A model generated the notes under the pieces. The model worked only from the letters and a program-made list of their open reading frames with translations, was not told where the DNA came from and ran no database searches. Shown here piece by piece: positions 17,503 to 28,212 of a stretch of 64,000 bases of DNA (position 1 is its first letter; each line of letters opens with the position of its first letter). The stretch is taken from the NCBI RefSeq assembly GCF_016756495.1, contig NZ_AP023243.1, forward strand, positions 310,001 through 374,000, given 5' to 3'. Position numbers and translations under genes: made by a program. Source of the DNA: Mesorhizobium sp. 113-3-3. GTDB lineage: Bacteria; Pseudomonadota; Alphaproteobacteria; Rhizobiales; Rhizobiaceae.

Positions 17503-18381
17503 ATGCGTAAGCCTGCCGTGCGCGTCCGGCTGTCATTCATCCGCCCTATGGAGCCCGAGCTGGTCGAACAGCCGCCCAAGGGTGGCGAATGGGGCCATGA
17601 GGTCAAGTTCGACGGCTACCGGACCCAAGTCATCAGGGACGCTGACGGCATCCGCTTCTACACCAAGAACGGGTTCGACTGGACGGCCAAGTACCGGCCA
17701 CTCGCCGACGAGGCGAAGGCGATAGACGCGGAAAGCTTCATCATCGAGGGCGAGATGATCGTCACCAACGAGGCTGGGCTGTCGGACTTCCATGCGCTGC
17801 GCTCGGCTATCACCAAACGCCCTCAAGACCTCTACCTCGTGGCCTTCGACCTTCTGCACCTCAACGGCCACGATCTACGCGACATGCCGCTGAAGGACAG
17901 GCGCGAAATCTTGCAAGCGTTGGTCCCGGCCGGAGGTCGTATCCAGTTCAGCGAGGCTTTGCCTGGCACTGGCGAGGCCGTCTACCATCTCGCCTGTGAG
18001 GCCGGTCTTGAGGGCATCGTGTCGAAGCGCCTCGACAGCCTCTACCGCAGCGGCTCGACCATGAACTGGCGCAAGATCAAGTGCTACGTCGAGAAGGAGA
18101 TGGAAATCATCGGCGTGAAGCGGGAGACCGGAAAGCCGGCCATGGTGCTCATGGCTGACAAGGGCCACTACATGGGCGGTGCCTTCGTGGCCTTCAAAGC
18201 CGACAAGCGGCAAGCCCTATGGGACCGCGTACAAGGGAAGGCTGGCGCACCGCCGCCGAAAGGGCTCGCCAAAGAGAAGGCCGAGTGGCTCAAGCCAGGT
18301 CTGGTGGGGCGGGTCAGGTTCCTCAAGGGTGAGGAGAAGCTAAGGCATGCTTCGCTTAAGGACTTTCGCGAGGATAATTGA
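17503..18381 (+). CDS. compact ATP-dependent DNA ligase (LigD ligase-domain / LigC-like)
   Basis: 292 residues. The adenylated lysine is Lys35 in EVKFDGYR (motif I); IIEGEMIV fits motif III/IIIa region, EGIVSKR (170-176) is motif IV and WRKIK (189-193) is motif V. An OB-fold domain follows to the end (KHASLKDFRED-like closing motif). There is no polymerase or nuclease domain as in full LigD. TTG at 17488 is an alternative start. Such small ligases are often plasmid- or island-borne in rhizobia and can serve in end joining or repair. A CTAACGGAAC copy, related to the resolvase repeat, is 50 bp upstream. Confidence 0.9.
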   Translation: MRKPAVRVRLSFIRPMEPELVEQPPKGGEWGHEVKFDGYRTQVIRDADGIRFYTKNGFDWTAKYRPLADEAKAIDAESFIIEGEMIVTNEAGLSDFHALRSAITKRPQDLYLVAFDLLHLNGHDLRDMPLKDRREILQALVPAGGRIQFSEALPGTGEAVYHLACEAGLEGIVSKRLDSLYRSGSTMNWRKIKCYVEKEMEIIGVKRETGKPAMVLMADKGHYMGGAFVAFKADKRQALWDRVQGKAGAPPPKGLAKEKAEWLKPGLVGRVRFLKGEEKLRHASLKDFREDN

Positions 18382-18460
18382 CGTCTCTATGCCGCTATAA
18401 TCATCCTTTTGCGGAGCGGCCGAGACAAAATTGACGCGGAGGAAGGGACGTTGGTTCACT

Positions 18461-19147
18461 TCAAAGCGCTGGCGGGTAGTCGGCGGTGCTATAGTCACCG
18501 GTCTTGATCTTCATTCGCCGCTGTTCTTCCGCCTTCAGTCCGTCATAGATGACATAGAGCAAACCCTCCGCGTCGGGATGCGAGGGGAGAATGGCATCAT
18601 AGGCCATCTCGCCGACATTGTAGTGCGTCGAGACTGCATTGAGTACACCGGCAAGTGCTGCCAATGCGGCATCGACTTTGAGCCTTGTTGCTTCCTTCAG
18701 AGTTTTCGACGGGTCAAGCCGATGCTCAAGGCTGTTGTGGCTGATCCGATTGTTGCGCCAATCTCGGCAGAAGTCCTCCGCATGGATCGCCACATTGACT
18801 TTGTCCGAAACCCGGTTGGCGCCGGCCGGATCGGGCATGAGCGCAGCTAGGCGTTTGACGGTCAGCGTCTCCTTTCCCCAGATCGAGGGCTTGTCCGTCA
18901 TCCTCGAAATCGAGAGCAGTACCTGATCGAAAAGACAGTCCTGAACAATGCGAAAAAAGCTTCCTGATGCTGCGTTCAACAGATCGACGCGCGACCCCTT
19001 CGTTCCGAAAAGAACCTTGTACTGGTTCCAGACTAACTGGGTACGGCAAAGCTCCTGAACGAGTTCGGCATAGATCGCGCCTAACTCGGAACCCATGGCG
19101 GTTTCGTATTGAGCCCGAGCTTCGGCCGCCGTCTGTTCTTTGCTCAT
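18461..19147 (-). CDS. HEPN-domain protein, AbiU2-like (candidate abortive-infection RNase)
   Basis: 228 residues from ATG 19147; the open frame extends upstream but family-like sequence begins here. The body is all helical, with the AbiU2-type patterns VDLLNAASGSFFRIVQD and LLSISRMTDK. The HEPN catalytic-type motif R-x(4-6)-H is seen as RNNRISH at 131-137. HEPN proteins are typically metal-independent RNases in anti-phage and toxin systems; the lactococcal AbiU2 family gives phage resistance. It is divergent from a second HEPN gene, with 319 bp between. Activity is inferred from the motif only. Confidence 0.75.
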   Translation of the reverse strand: MSKEQTAAEARAQYETAMGSELGAIYAELVQELCRTQLVWNQYKVLFGTKGSRVDLLNAASGSFFRIVQDCLFDQVLLSISRMTDKPSIWGKETLTVKRLAALMPDPAGANRVSDKVNVAIHAEDFCRDWRNNRISHNSLEHRLDPSKTLKEATRLKVDAALAALAGVLNAVSTHYNVGEMAYDAILPSHPDAEGLLYVIYDGLKAEEQRRMKIKTGDYSTADYPPAL

Positions 19148-19466
19148 CCACCCGCGCCTTTTGATTGACAGCCGATATTTGCGCCAACAGCGATGTGCAA
19201 GCAAGCCGGCGTTGAAGGAAGGGCGCCGGGCCGCAGGCAGCATACTTCGGCCCGGTGCTTGAAACAGAACCAAGGGTAGTGCTTGCTTAGGCTTGGCAAC
19301 TTCCGGCCGTTCTCGGCCGATCTTCGGTCACATCGTGAACTTGCCGGAGAGTGCGCAGAGGTAGGACCACGAGAGGCCCCGGTCAAATCACGCTTCGGGC
19401 CTCTGTTGGCGTCCCATGCAGCCGTAACATATGCTTTGTCCGCCCCTAACGGTGAGAGAGAAGAGA
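19148..19466. other. 319-bp divergent region between the two HEPN genes
   Basis: Holds the control regions of both divergent genes. No clear sigma-70 promoter, inverted repeat or RNA gene was recognised. CTAACGG, the core of the resolvase repeat, occurs at about 19448 just before the right-hand gene. Confidence 0.4.
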
Positions 19467-20369
19467 ATGTGGTACGCCTGCTCAATCGCGAGAAACCATT
19501 TGCTAGAGCCTTCGCCGATCACAGGGCCATTTGAATTGGCGAGCGGCGTCTACATCGAGCCCATCCCCGATTGGGTGAAGTCGGAAGACGCCTTGCAGTT
19601 CCTGTCGTGGCGACAAAAGGAAGATGTATCAGACGCACAATTCGCGTTTTCCGTTCGATATGAGGCTGAGGCCATCGGAAGTCCCTCTCCAGAATGGAAA
19701 GGCAGCAGACCAATGTCAGTCCAGGCGTATGCCGACGAGAAGTTCTCTCTTGCTGCGTTCGCGCTCTGGCTTGTGAAACCCTCAACTTTGTCATCGGGCG
19801 TGGTGCTGCATTTCGGCGAAGATGGCGACCCCAACTCCGTGCGCCAGACTTCGGAGCAATTCGCGATCTGCGTAAGTGAAGAGGAAGCCGACAATGTTAT
19901 CACGCTTGAAGACCTATCGGCGGCAGGCCCTTTCCTATCGTCTCTGTTGTCAATGTCCCGAGACAACGCACTTTGGACGACGGTCTATATGACCTTGCTC
20001 GCTCTTCGGGAGCGGCGGTGGGAACTTCGGTATCTGCTCCAATGGGTGGCGCTAGAAGCGCTTCTCGGGTCAGACAGCCCCAATGAAGTGACCTTCCGTC
20101 TCTCGCAAAGGATCGGGCTCTTCCTCGGTGAGAGCCGAGAGGACCGGCGAGCCTTATTTAGGGAAGCAAAGGATGGCTATAAGTGGAGGTCCAAAATCGC
20201 CCACGGTGGCCGGTTGGGAAATTTGACCGGCGAACAATCGCTTCGCCTATCGAACGCTACGGAGAACATCATCCGGAGATCGTTCCACAAGATACTACCA
20301 TCTTCCGAATTGATCGACGTGTTCAGCGGCAAGAAGCGAGAAGACATGCTCGAAGAGCTGGCCTTTTAG
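19467..20369 (+). CDS. HEPN-domain protein, Apea-like
   Basis: 300 residues from ATG 19467 (an in-frame ATG at 19431 would add 12 residues). The N-terminal ~160 residues are of unknown fold, with mixed hydrophobic and acidic segments. The C-terminal half shows the Apea-type HEPN pattern: RYLLQWVALEALLGSD, then a charged loop, then YKWRSKIAHGG with R241-x4-H246. This R-x4-6-H pair is the usual HEPN RNase active site. It lies next to the element's right end. Together with the AbiU2-like gene it looks like anti-phage cargo; partner or independence is not determined. Confidence 0.75.
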   Translation: MWYACSIARNHLLEPSPITGPFELASGVYIEPIPDWVKSEDALQFLSWRQKEDVSDAQFAFSVRYEAEAIGSPSPEWKGSRPMSVQAYADEKFSLAAFALWLVKPSTLSSGVVLHFGEDGDPNSVRQTSEQFAICVSEEEADNVITLEDLSAAGPFLSSLLSMSRDNALWTTVYMTLLALRERRWELRYLLQWVALEALLGSDSPNEVTFRLSQRIGLFLGESREDRRALFREAKDGYKWRSKIAHGGRLGNLTGEQSLRLSNATENIIRRSFHKILPSSELIDVFSGKKREDMLEELAF

Positions 20370-20413
20370 GGAGGGTGCGATTTTCGCCGACCGCGAACGG
20401 GCTAAGAACCCCG

Positions 20414-20443
20414 GGGGTCAGAAAAAGGGATCATGGGGTCATT
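20414..20443. repeat. 9-bp repeats near the right end of the element
   Basis: GGGGTCAGA at 20414-20422 and GGGGTCATT at 20435-20443; the latter is also the left arm of an imperfect inverted repeat (GGGGTC-ATTTCA-GACCCT). They match the repeat pair inside the left end (8375-8396) in the same orientation and lie 43-73 bp from the right att copy. Confidence 0.4.
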
Positions 20444-20486
20444 TCAGACCCTTCTAAGTGATTGATTTTATTCACATAGAGACTGA

Positions 20487-20562
<76 letters not shown>

Positions 20563-20734
20563 ACTCCCGGCAGTCAGCCGGCGCCGTTTCCGGCGAAGAG
20601 ATCAGCGCGGGTTGGAACACCGCGCCGTTAGTGCAGGCGGCTTCTAACCCCGCCTTTCTCAGATATCAAGCCTTGATGAGCGGCTTTTTGTTCACAGGCC
20701 GAGAAAGCCTGCAAACGCTTACGTCTCAGGCCTG

Positions 20735-21121
20735 TCAGACCTCGTCGTCGTCGTCGCCGACGCCGATCATGTCGGCAACGTCGTCGTCTTCTTCCTCTTC
20801 GTCGGCAAGGAAAGTGTCATCCTCGTCGTCGCCGAGGTCGACGTCCTCGTCATCGCCGAGATCGGGCAGATCGTCGCCCTTGACGTCGTCGTCGGCCTCT
20901 TCGAGCGAGACGACTTCAACGCCCTCTTCGTCCTCGGCGTCCACTTCCTTCTCGGCCACTTCCTCTTCCTCCTCGAGGGCGGCGATCTTGCCTTCCTCGA
21001 AATAGGAACGCGGATAGGTCTTGCCGGTGTAGGGCGAGACGATCGGGTCCTTGTTCAGGTCGTAGAATTTTCGACCCGTCTCAGGGTCGACACGCTTTGT
21101 GCCAAGTTCGGTTTTTGCCAC
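20735..21121 (-). CDS. TIGR02300 family acidic protein (FYDLN motif)
   Basis: 128 residues from a GTG at 21121 (MAKTELGTKRVDPETGRKFY). The N-terminal ~40 residues hold the FYDLNKDPIVSPYTG motif that names the family and look like a small zinc-ribbon remnant. From about residue 55 the chain is almost wholly Glu and Asp (EEEEEVAEKEVDAEDEEG and later repeats). The family is conserved in alphaproteobacteria next to aroA and tRNA-Ala, as here; its function is unknown. The open frame extends 19 codons further upstream without a family match. Confidence 0.85.
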   Translation of the reverse strand: MAKTELGTKRVDPETGRKFYDLNKDPIVSPYTGKTYPRSYFEEGKIAALEEEEEVAEKEVDAEDEEGVEVVSLEEADDDVKGDDLPDLGDDEDVDLGDDEDDTFLADEEEEDDDVADMIGVGDDDDEV

Positions 21122-21288
21122 GGCAAGCCTCGTCAATAAAAGAGTGGTCCCCTTAACCACTGTTTGCGGCGCTGTCAAAGCTAAAAGCCGGCGTCACAAA
21201 ACCAAGTCCTGAAAGGCCTCGCGGCAAGTGACGGCCATGGGGATGACCATTTCACCTCGCCGTGATACGAGACCGCCGCAACAAATGA

Positions 21289-22686
<1,398 letters not shown>

Positions 22687-22726
22687 CGGTCGTGGCAATC
22701 AATAGCCTTGGCACTTTGGCGGGCCA

Positions 22727-23377
22727 ATGACTCACGTCTTCACCATCGCCATCGACGGCCCGGCGGGTGCTGGCAAAGGCACCCTCGCCCGGCGGCTCGC
22801 CGACCATTACCGCCTCAACCTGCTCGACACCGGCCTCACCTATCGCGCCGTGGCCTATGCGCTGATCCAGCACGCGCTGCCGCTCGACAATGTCTCGGCG
22901 GCGGAAACCGCAGCGCGCCAGGTCGACCTGGCAAAGCTCGACCGCGCCGTGCTGTCGGCGCATGCCGTCGGTGAGGCGGCCTCCAAGGTCGCGGTGTTTC
23001 CGACGGTGCGGCGCATCCTGGTCGAGAAGCAGCGTGCCTTCGCCAAGACGCCGCCGGGCGCCGTTCTGGACGGGCGTGACATCGGCACGGTCGTGTGCCC
23101 CGACGCCGACATCAAACTCTATGTAACGGCGAGCGCGGAGGTGCGGGCGAAGCGGCGGCTGGCCGAGATCGAAAGCATCGGCGGCACCGCCAATTTCGCC
23201 GAAATCCTCGCCGACATCGTGCGCCGCGACGAGCGCGACATGGGCCGTGCCGACTCGCCCTTGAAGCCGGCCGCCGACGCACACTTGCTAGATACCAGCG
23301 AAATGGCTATAGAAGCCGCGTTTCTCGCGGCCATGGCGATCGTTGACGACGCGCTGGCCAGGAGGAACAAGGCCTGA
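22727..23377 (+). CDS. cmk: cytidylate kinase
   Basis: 216 residues. The P-loop is at the start ([19 protein letters not shown]), followed by the CMP-binding region [12 protein letters not shown] and [21 protein letters not shown]. The C-terminal lid segment has [17 protein letters not shown]. The enzyme phosphorylates CMP and dCMP in the cytoplasm. It lies between aroA and rpsA, as in most alphaproteobacteria. Confidence 0.96.
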   Translation: MTHVFTIAIDGPAGAGKGTLARRLADHYRLNLLDTGLTYRAVAYALIQHALPLDNVSAAETAARQVDLAKLDRAVLSAHAVGEAASKVAVFPTVRRILVEKQRAFAKTPPGAVLDGRDIGTVVCPDADIKLYVTASAEVRAKRRLAEIESIGGTANFAEILADIVRRDERDMGRADSPLKPAADAHLLDTSEMAIEAAFLAAMAIVDDALARRNKA

Positions 23378-23584
23378 TCCGGGTTTTCTCCCGCGTTTCC
23401 GTTGCCGGAAGGGCAGAAAATACCCATATCGGGCACGAACCAGCCTGCCAGCATTCTTCATGCGCCGGAATTGCCGCTTAGAAAGCGGCCCAGGGCTTTT
23501 TAGCCCGGAACGCCGGCAGGCCAACGCAACGCTAACCCACGGCGCCCGTCCCGCTCAGAGATGCGGGGCACTCCAGGAGAAAAT

Positions 23585-25282
23585 ATGTCAGCTGCAAATC
23601 CCACTCGCGATGATTTCGCGAGCCTGCTCGAAGAATCTTTCACCACCGGCCACTCCGGCGAAGGTCAGGTCGTCAAGGGCACGATCACCGCGATCGAAAA
23701 GGACATGGCCATTATCGACGTCGGCCTCAAGGTCGAAGGCCGCGTGCCGCTGAAGGAATTCGGCGTCAAGGGCAAGGACACCACCCTCAAGGTCGGTGAC
23801 ACCGTCGAAGTCTATGTCGAGCGCATCGAGAACGCGCTTGGCGAAGCGATGCTTTCGCGCGAGAAGGCCCGCCGCGAAGAGAGCTGGGTCCGTCTCGAAG
23901 AGAAGTTCACCAAGGGTGAGCGCGTCGAAGGCGTCATCTTCAACCAGGTCAAGGGCGGCTTCACCGTCGACCTCGACGGCGCCGTGGCCTTCCTGCCGCG
24001 CAGCCAGGTCGATATCCGCCCGATCCGCGACGTCTCCCCGCTGATGCACAACCCGCAGCCCTTCGAGATCCTCAAGATGGATCGCCGCCGCGGCAACATC
24101 GTGGTGTCGCGCCGCACCGTGCTCGAGGAAAGCCGCGCCGAACAGCGTTCGGAAATCGTGCAGAACCTCGAAGAGGGCCAGGTTGTCGAAGGCGTCGTCA
24201 AGAACATCACCGACTACGGTGCGTTCGTCGACCTCGGCGGCATCGACGGCCTGCTGCATGTCACCGACATGGCCTGGCGCCGCGTCAACCATCCGACCGA
24301 AATCCTCAACATCGGTCAGACGGTCAAGGTGCAGATCATCCGCATCAACCAGGAAACCCACCGCATCTCGCTCGGCATGAAGCAGCTCGAGAGCGATCCG
24401 TGGTCCGAGATCGGCACCAAGTTCCCGATCGGCAAGAAGATCAAGGGCACCGTCACCAACATCACCGACTACGGCGCGTTCGTCGAGCTGGAGCCGGGCA
24501 TCGAAGGCCTCATCCACGTTTCGGAAATGTCGTGGACCAAGAAGAACGTGCACCCCGGCAAGATCCTGTCGACGACCCAGGAAGTCGACGTGGTGGTGCT
24601 CGAGGTCGATCCGGCCAAGCGCCGCATCTCGCTTGGCCTCAAGCAGACGCTCGAGAATCCGTGGGAAGCCTTCGCGCGCAACCATCCGGTCGGCAGCCAG
24701 GTCGAGGGCGAGGTCAAGAACAAGACCGAGTTCGGCCTGTTCATCGGCCTGGAAGGCGATGTGGACGGCATGGTGCACCTCTCCGACCTCGACTGGACTC
24801 GTCCGGGCGAGCAGGTCATCGAAGAGTACAATCGCGGCGACATGGTCAAGGCGCAGGTGCTCGACGTCGACATCGAGAAGGAGCGCATCTCGCTCGGCAT
24901 CAAGCAGTTGGCCCGCGACACGGTCGGCGAAGCAGCGACTTCGGGCGAACTGCGCAAGAACGCGGTCGTCACCTGTGAAGTCATCGGCGTCAAGGATGGC
25001 GGTCTGGAAGTGCGGCTGGTCGACAGCGGCATCGAGACCTTCATCAAGCGCTCCGATCTGAGCCGCGACCGCGACGAGCAGCGCCCCGAGCGCTTCACCG
25101 TCGGCCAGAAGGTCGATGCCCGCGTCATCGCCTTCGACAAGAAGACCCGCAAGCTGCAGGTCTCGATCAAGGCGCTGGAAATCGCCGAAGAGAAGGAAGC
25201 GGTCGCCCAGTACGGCTCGACCGACTCCGGCGCTTCGCTGGGCGACATTCTGGGTGCCGCGCTGAAGAAGCAGGGCAACTAA
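23585..25282 (+). CDS. rpsA: 30S ribosomal protein S1
   Basis: 565 residues from ATG 23585, preceded by AGGAGAAAAT; an upstream in-frame ATG lacks a good ribosome site. It contains six S1/OB repeats, with the recurring pattern (V)KNITDYGAFVDLGGIDGLLH and, in the third to fifth units, GLIHVSEMSW and GMVHLSDLDW. S1 brings mRNA to the small subunit. The 207-bp leader between cmk and rpsA could serve autogenous control. A strong terminator follows. Confidence 0.97.
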   Translation: MSAANPTRDDFASLLEESFTTGHSGEGQVVKGTITAIEKDMAIIDVGLKVEGRVPLKEFGVKGKDTTLKVGDTVEVYVERIENALGEAMLSREKARREESWVRLEEKFTKGERVEGVIFNQVKGGFTVDLDGAVAFLPRSQVDIRPIRDVSPLMHNPQPFEILKMDRRRGNIVVSRRTVLEESRAEQRSEIVQNLEEGQVVEGVVKNITDYGAFVDLGGIDGLLHVTDMAWRRVNHPTEILNIGQTVKVQIIRINQETHRISLGMKQLESDPWSEIGTKFPIGKKIKGTVTNITDYGAFVELEPGIEGLIHVSEMSWTKKNVHPGKILSTTQEVDVVVLEVDPAKRRISLGLKQTLENPWEAFARNHPVGSQVEGEVKNKTEFGLFIGLEGDVDGMVHLSDLDWTRPGEQVIEEYNRGDMVKAQVLDVDIEKERISLGIKQLARDTVGEAATSGELRKNAVVTCEVIGVKDGGLEVRLVDSGIETFIKRSDLSRDRDEQRPERFTVGQKVDARVIAFDKKTRKLQVSIKALEIAEEKEAVAQYGSTDSGASLGDILGAALKKQGN

Positions 25283-25328
25283 GACGTCAGTCATCGGCGG
25301 CGCGCCTTGCGTGCCGCCTTATAAAAAA

Positions 25329-25359
25329 GACCCGCCGGAGCGATCCGGCGGGTCTTTTT
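25329..25359. terminator. bidirectional Rho-independent terminator after rpsA
   Basis: An 11-bp perfect stem, GACCCGCCGGA / TCCGGCGGGTC, with a GCGA loop, followed by TTTTTCTTT and preceded on the other strand by AAAAAA. It ends the aroA-cmk-rpsA unit. Confidence 0.92.
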
Positions 25360-25417
25360 CTTTACGGGAACATAAACTTCCTCGCGTATCTGCTGGTGGT
25401 CCAACGGAATACTTTCC

Positions 25418-27283
25418 ATGAGCAATAGCGCCGATAATGCCGCTGCGCGGCCTTCCTGGTTGCTGCGCCTTTACACCAGCTCGCCTGTCCTGTTCTGCTT
25501 TTGCGCAATGGCGATCCTGATGACCGTTCTGTGGTCCCTGGGCTTCCGGCTCAACAATGACGCGGACGATCTCCTCAAGCTGCACGAAATCCGTACCTTG
25601 CTTGAAACGGGCAACATCTTCGACCGGACGCTGCCCGGCATTGTCCAGCCCGAGCCCTATGTTTCGCACTGGCCGTGGATCGTGGACCTCCCCTATGCCG
25701 CCTTCGCGCGCCTGTTCGCCCCGTTTGCCGGCTTCGAGCCGGCTTTGATGCTGGCAAGCTTCGCCGTCCCGCTGCTGCTGCTTGTGCCCGCGCTTTATTT
25801 CTACAACCGGCTGGTGATCGCCATCGGCTTTGCCCATCCGGCCGTCGCATTCCCGTTGGCCCTGATCTTCGCAGCGCGCGCCTTTTTCGAATTCGCCCCC
25901 GGACGGATCGACTACCACAATCTGCAAATCCTGCTTCTGCTGGCGACCCTGGCGTTGATGATGTCGGCGAGCCGCCTCTCGGCCTTCGTCAACGGGCTGC
26001 TGACGGCCCTGGCAATCGCTGTCAGCAGCGAGTTCGCGCCGTTCTATGTCCTGGTGATGGCGGTCTATGCCTTCGACTGGATCTTCGACCGCGAAGGCGG
26101 TGAAAACAGGATCGCCGGTTTCGGGCTGGCCATGGCCCTCGGCGCGATCGGCCTGTTCGCGGCGATCGTGCCGCCCTCTGCCTATACAGCGGTCAGATGC
26201 GACACCTATTCGTCGCCGCATGTGACGGCGCTGGCCGCGGCCGGGCTTTCATTTGCCGTCGTGCCTTTGCTTGCCGGCCGGCGCGGCGGATGGCTGATGC
26301 GTACGGCCATCCTTTTGGTGTTCGCGGCGGCCAGCGCGGCGGCACTGGTGATGCTGTTCCCGCAATGCCTGGCCAGTCCCTATGCCTCGCTCGACGTCTA
26401 TGTTCGCGACAACATGATCAACAGGATCCTTCAGGAACTGAGCCTGTTTCGGCGCCCCGATGTCGTCCTGACGACAGGCTTTCCCAGCATGGCGCTGCTG
26501 TTTATCGGCGCGCTTGCGCCAGCCGTCATCTGCGCCAGGCCGCAAGGCCGAACCCGGCCTCTCGTGATATTGACCCTGTTCTCGCTGCTCTCGCTGGCGC
26601 TCGCGGTCGGCTATGTCCGTTACTACCGCTACCTTCCGATCTTTTCCGGCATCGGCCTCGTCTTCGCCCTGGCGAGCCTCGTGCCGAATGCGAGGTTGGG
26701 TCGGTATTTGAAATCCCCGGTGCCAGCGGCATCGCACAGATACGCCCTGATCCTGCCCGGTCTCGTCTTGTCCATAGCAATGGTGCTGTACCATCTGTCG
26801 GTAAGACCGTCCGAGGCGGCGGTTCCCGCCGCCGAAGTCGCCGACAGCTGCTATTCCAGCCCTTTTGACCCGGAACAGGGTTGGCCGTCCGGCGCCATCG
26901 TTCTGTCTCCACCGCTGATCGGCTCGCGCTTCGTCGCACTTGCCGAAGGCCCCAAGGTGGTGACGATCGCCAATCATCCGTCGGCCAAGGGAATCGAGCG
27001 AAGCTATCGCTTCCTCGATCCGGCAACCGCCGACCCGCGCGCAATACTCGATGCGTCCAAGGCAACGCATGTCGCGATCTGCGCCTGGCGCGGCCCACCA
27101 TTGCCGGGACTGGAAGCCGCCTATCCATTCGCGGCGGGGCTGATCGAAGGCCATCCGCCGGCATGGTTGCGGGAGTGCCCGACGAAAGCTTCATCACCGC
27201 TGCGGATCTACAGCTATCGCAACGCCGACGGGTCGGACGCCATGTGCCCGGCTTCGACGCTCGCCGTTCAGGCCCGGCCGTAG
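25418..27283 (+). CDS. multi-pass membrane protein, GT-C/STT3-like
   Basis: 621 residues with about 11 hydrophobic segments up to residue ~465, then a ~150-residue soluble C-terminal domain. The first extracytoplasmic loop has NNDADDLLKLHEIRTLLE, a DxD-type acidic motif, and the second has FAPGRIDYHNLQ, resembling the R-x-DHH/DYHN motif of oligosaccharyltransferase-like GT-C enzymes. This suggests a polyprenyl-sugar-using transferase in the inner membrane. The acceptor is unknown and the soluble domain was not recognised. It stands alone, oppositely oriented to the next gene. Confidence 0.65.
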   Translation: MSNSADNAAARPSWLLRLYTSSPVLFCFCAMAILMTVLWSLGFRLNNDADDLLKLHEIRTLLETGNIFDRTLPGIVQPEPYVSHWPWIVDLPYAAFARLFAPFAGFEPALMLASFAVPLLLLVPALYFYNRLVIAIGFAHPAVAFPLALIFAARAFFEFAPGRIDYHNLQILLLLATLALMMSASRLSAFVNGLLTALAIAVSSEFAPFYVLVMAVYAFDWIFDREGGENRIAGFGLAMALGAIGLFAAIVPPSAYTAVRCDTYSSPHVTALAAAGLSFAVVPLLAGRRGGWLMRTAILLVFAAASAAALVMLFPQCLASPYASLDVYVRDNMINRILQELSLFRRPDVVLTTGFPSMALLFIGALAPAVICARPQGRTRPLVILTLFSLLSLALAVGYVRYYRYLPIFSGIGLVFALASLVPNARLGRYLKSPVPAASHRYALILPGLVLSIAMVLYHLSVRPSEAAVPAAEVADSCYSSPFDPEQGWPSGAIVLSPPLIGSRFVALAEGPKVVTIANHPSAKGIERSYRFLDPATADPRAILDASKATHVAICAWRGPPLPGLEAAYPFAAGLIEGHPPAWLRECPTKASSPLRIYSYRNADGSDAMCPASTLAVQARP

Positions 27284-27975
27284 AGCGGCACCAACGTTCC
27301 GCTCATCGCCTGATTGGCCGGCGAGGCGAGATAGGCGATGGCTTCGGCCGCCGCTTCGAGGCTGACCCATTTGGTGAAATCGGCATCCGGCATGTCGGCG
27401 CGGTTTGCCGGCGTGTCGAGGGTCGACGGCGCCACGGCATTGACCAGGATGCCCTTGGCCTTGAGCTCTTCGGCCATCGCCACCGTCATGGCCGCCACCG
27501 CCGCCTTGCTGGCCGTGTAGGCGACCATGCCGGCGCCGCGCCTGGGGTCGAGCCCGGCGCGCGCGGTGACGTTGACGATGCGGCCTGACGTGCCCGACGC
27601 CAGCATCGAGCGGATCGCCGCGCGGCTGCACAGGAAGGTGGTGCGGGCGTTTGTGTCCATCATCTCGGCAAAGGATGCCGATTCGATCTTCTCCACCGGC
27701 GCCATGGCGAAGCCGCCGGCCAGATGGATCGACCCCCACAAGGCAGGAACCTGGGCATAGAAGGCTTCGACCTTGGCGGAGTCCGACAGGTCGACATTAT
27801 GCGCCAGCTTGACGTTGTCGTGCGCGGTGAAAGGAAATTGCTGGGGTGCCGCGGCATGTGCGTTCGGCACGTGGCAGATGGCGCCCTGTTCCAGCAGGCG
27901 GCCAACCACCGCGCCGCCGAGCGCGCCGGTCCCACCGGTCACAACGATATGCCTGCCTTGAAGTGTTTCCGTCAT
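27268..27975 (-). CDS. short-chain dehydrogenase/reductase
   Basis: 235 residues from ATG 27975 (AGGAGCGGTCAGG upstream). The cofactor motif TGGTGALGGAV is at 14-24, NVTARAG holds the catalytic-region Ser/Thr position, and YTASKAAV gives the YxxxK pair. Typical classical SDR size. The substrate is not predictable. Its 3' end overlaps that of the convergent membrane protein gene by 16 bp. Confidence 0.87.
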   Translation of the reverse strand: MTETLQGRHIVVTGGTGALGGAVVGRLLEQGAICHVPNAHAAAPQQFPFTAHDNVKLAHNVDLSDSAKVEAFYAQVPALWGSIHLAGGFAMAPVEKIESASFAEMMDTNARTTFLCSRAAIRSMLASGTSGRIVNVTARAGLDPRRGAGMVAYTASKAAVAAMTVAMAEELKAKGILVNAVAPSTLDTPANRADMPDADFTKWVSLEAAAEAIAYLASPANQAMSGTLVPLYGRA

Positions 27976-28212
27976 CCTGACCGCTCCTTGTCGTGTTTTT
28001 ATGATTATGTCGCTTGTTGCGCCGCGCCGACGCGAAGCGTCGCCTCTTTCGGGCGAGCACTCAATTGATATCTCGACATGGCAGCCGTCGCGTCTTTGCA
28101 TGCGTCACTACGCATATTATGGCAACGCCTCCAGCCATGCGGCCGTTGCGTACGACAGGCGAGCCGACGAATGGTCCGGTGCCGACGAGAAAATCAACGC
28201 TGGCTCAAGCCT

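Noticed and set aside
23588..25294. 568-codon open frame antisense to rpsA
   Set aside because: Mirror of the S1 repeats; the plus strand encodes an obvious ribosomal protein S1.
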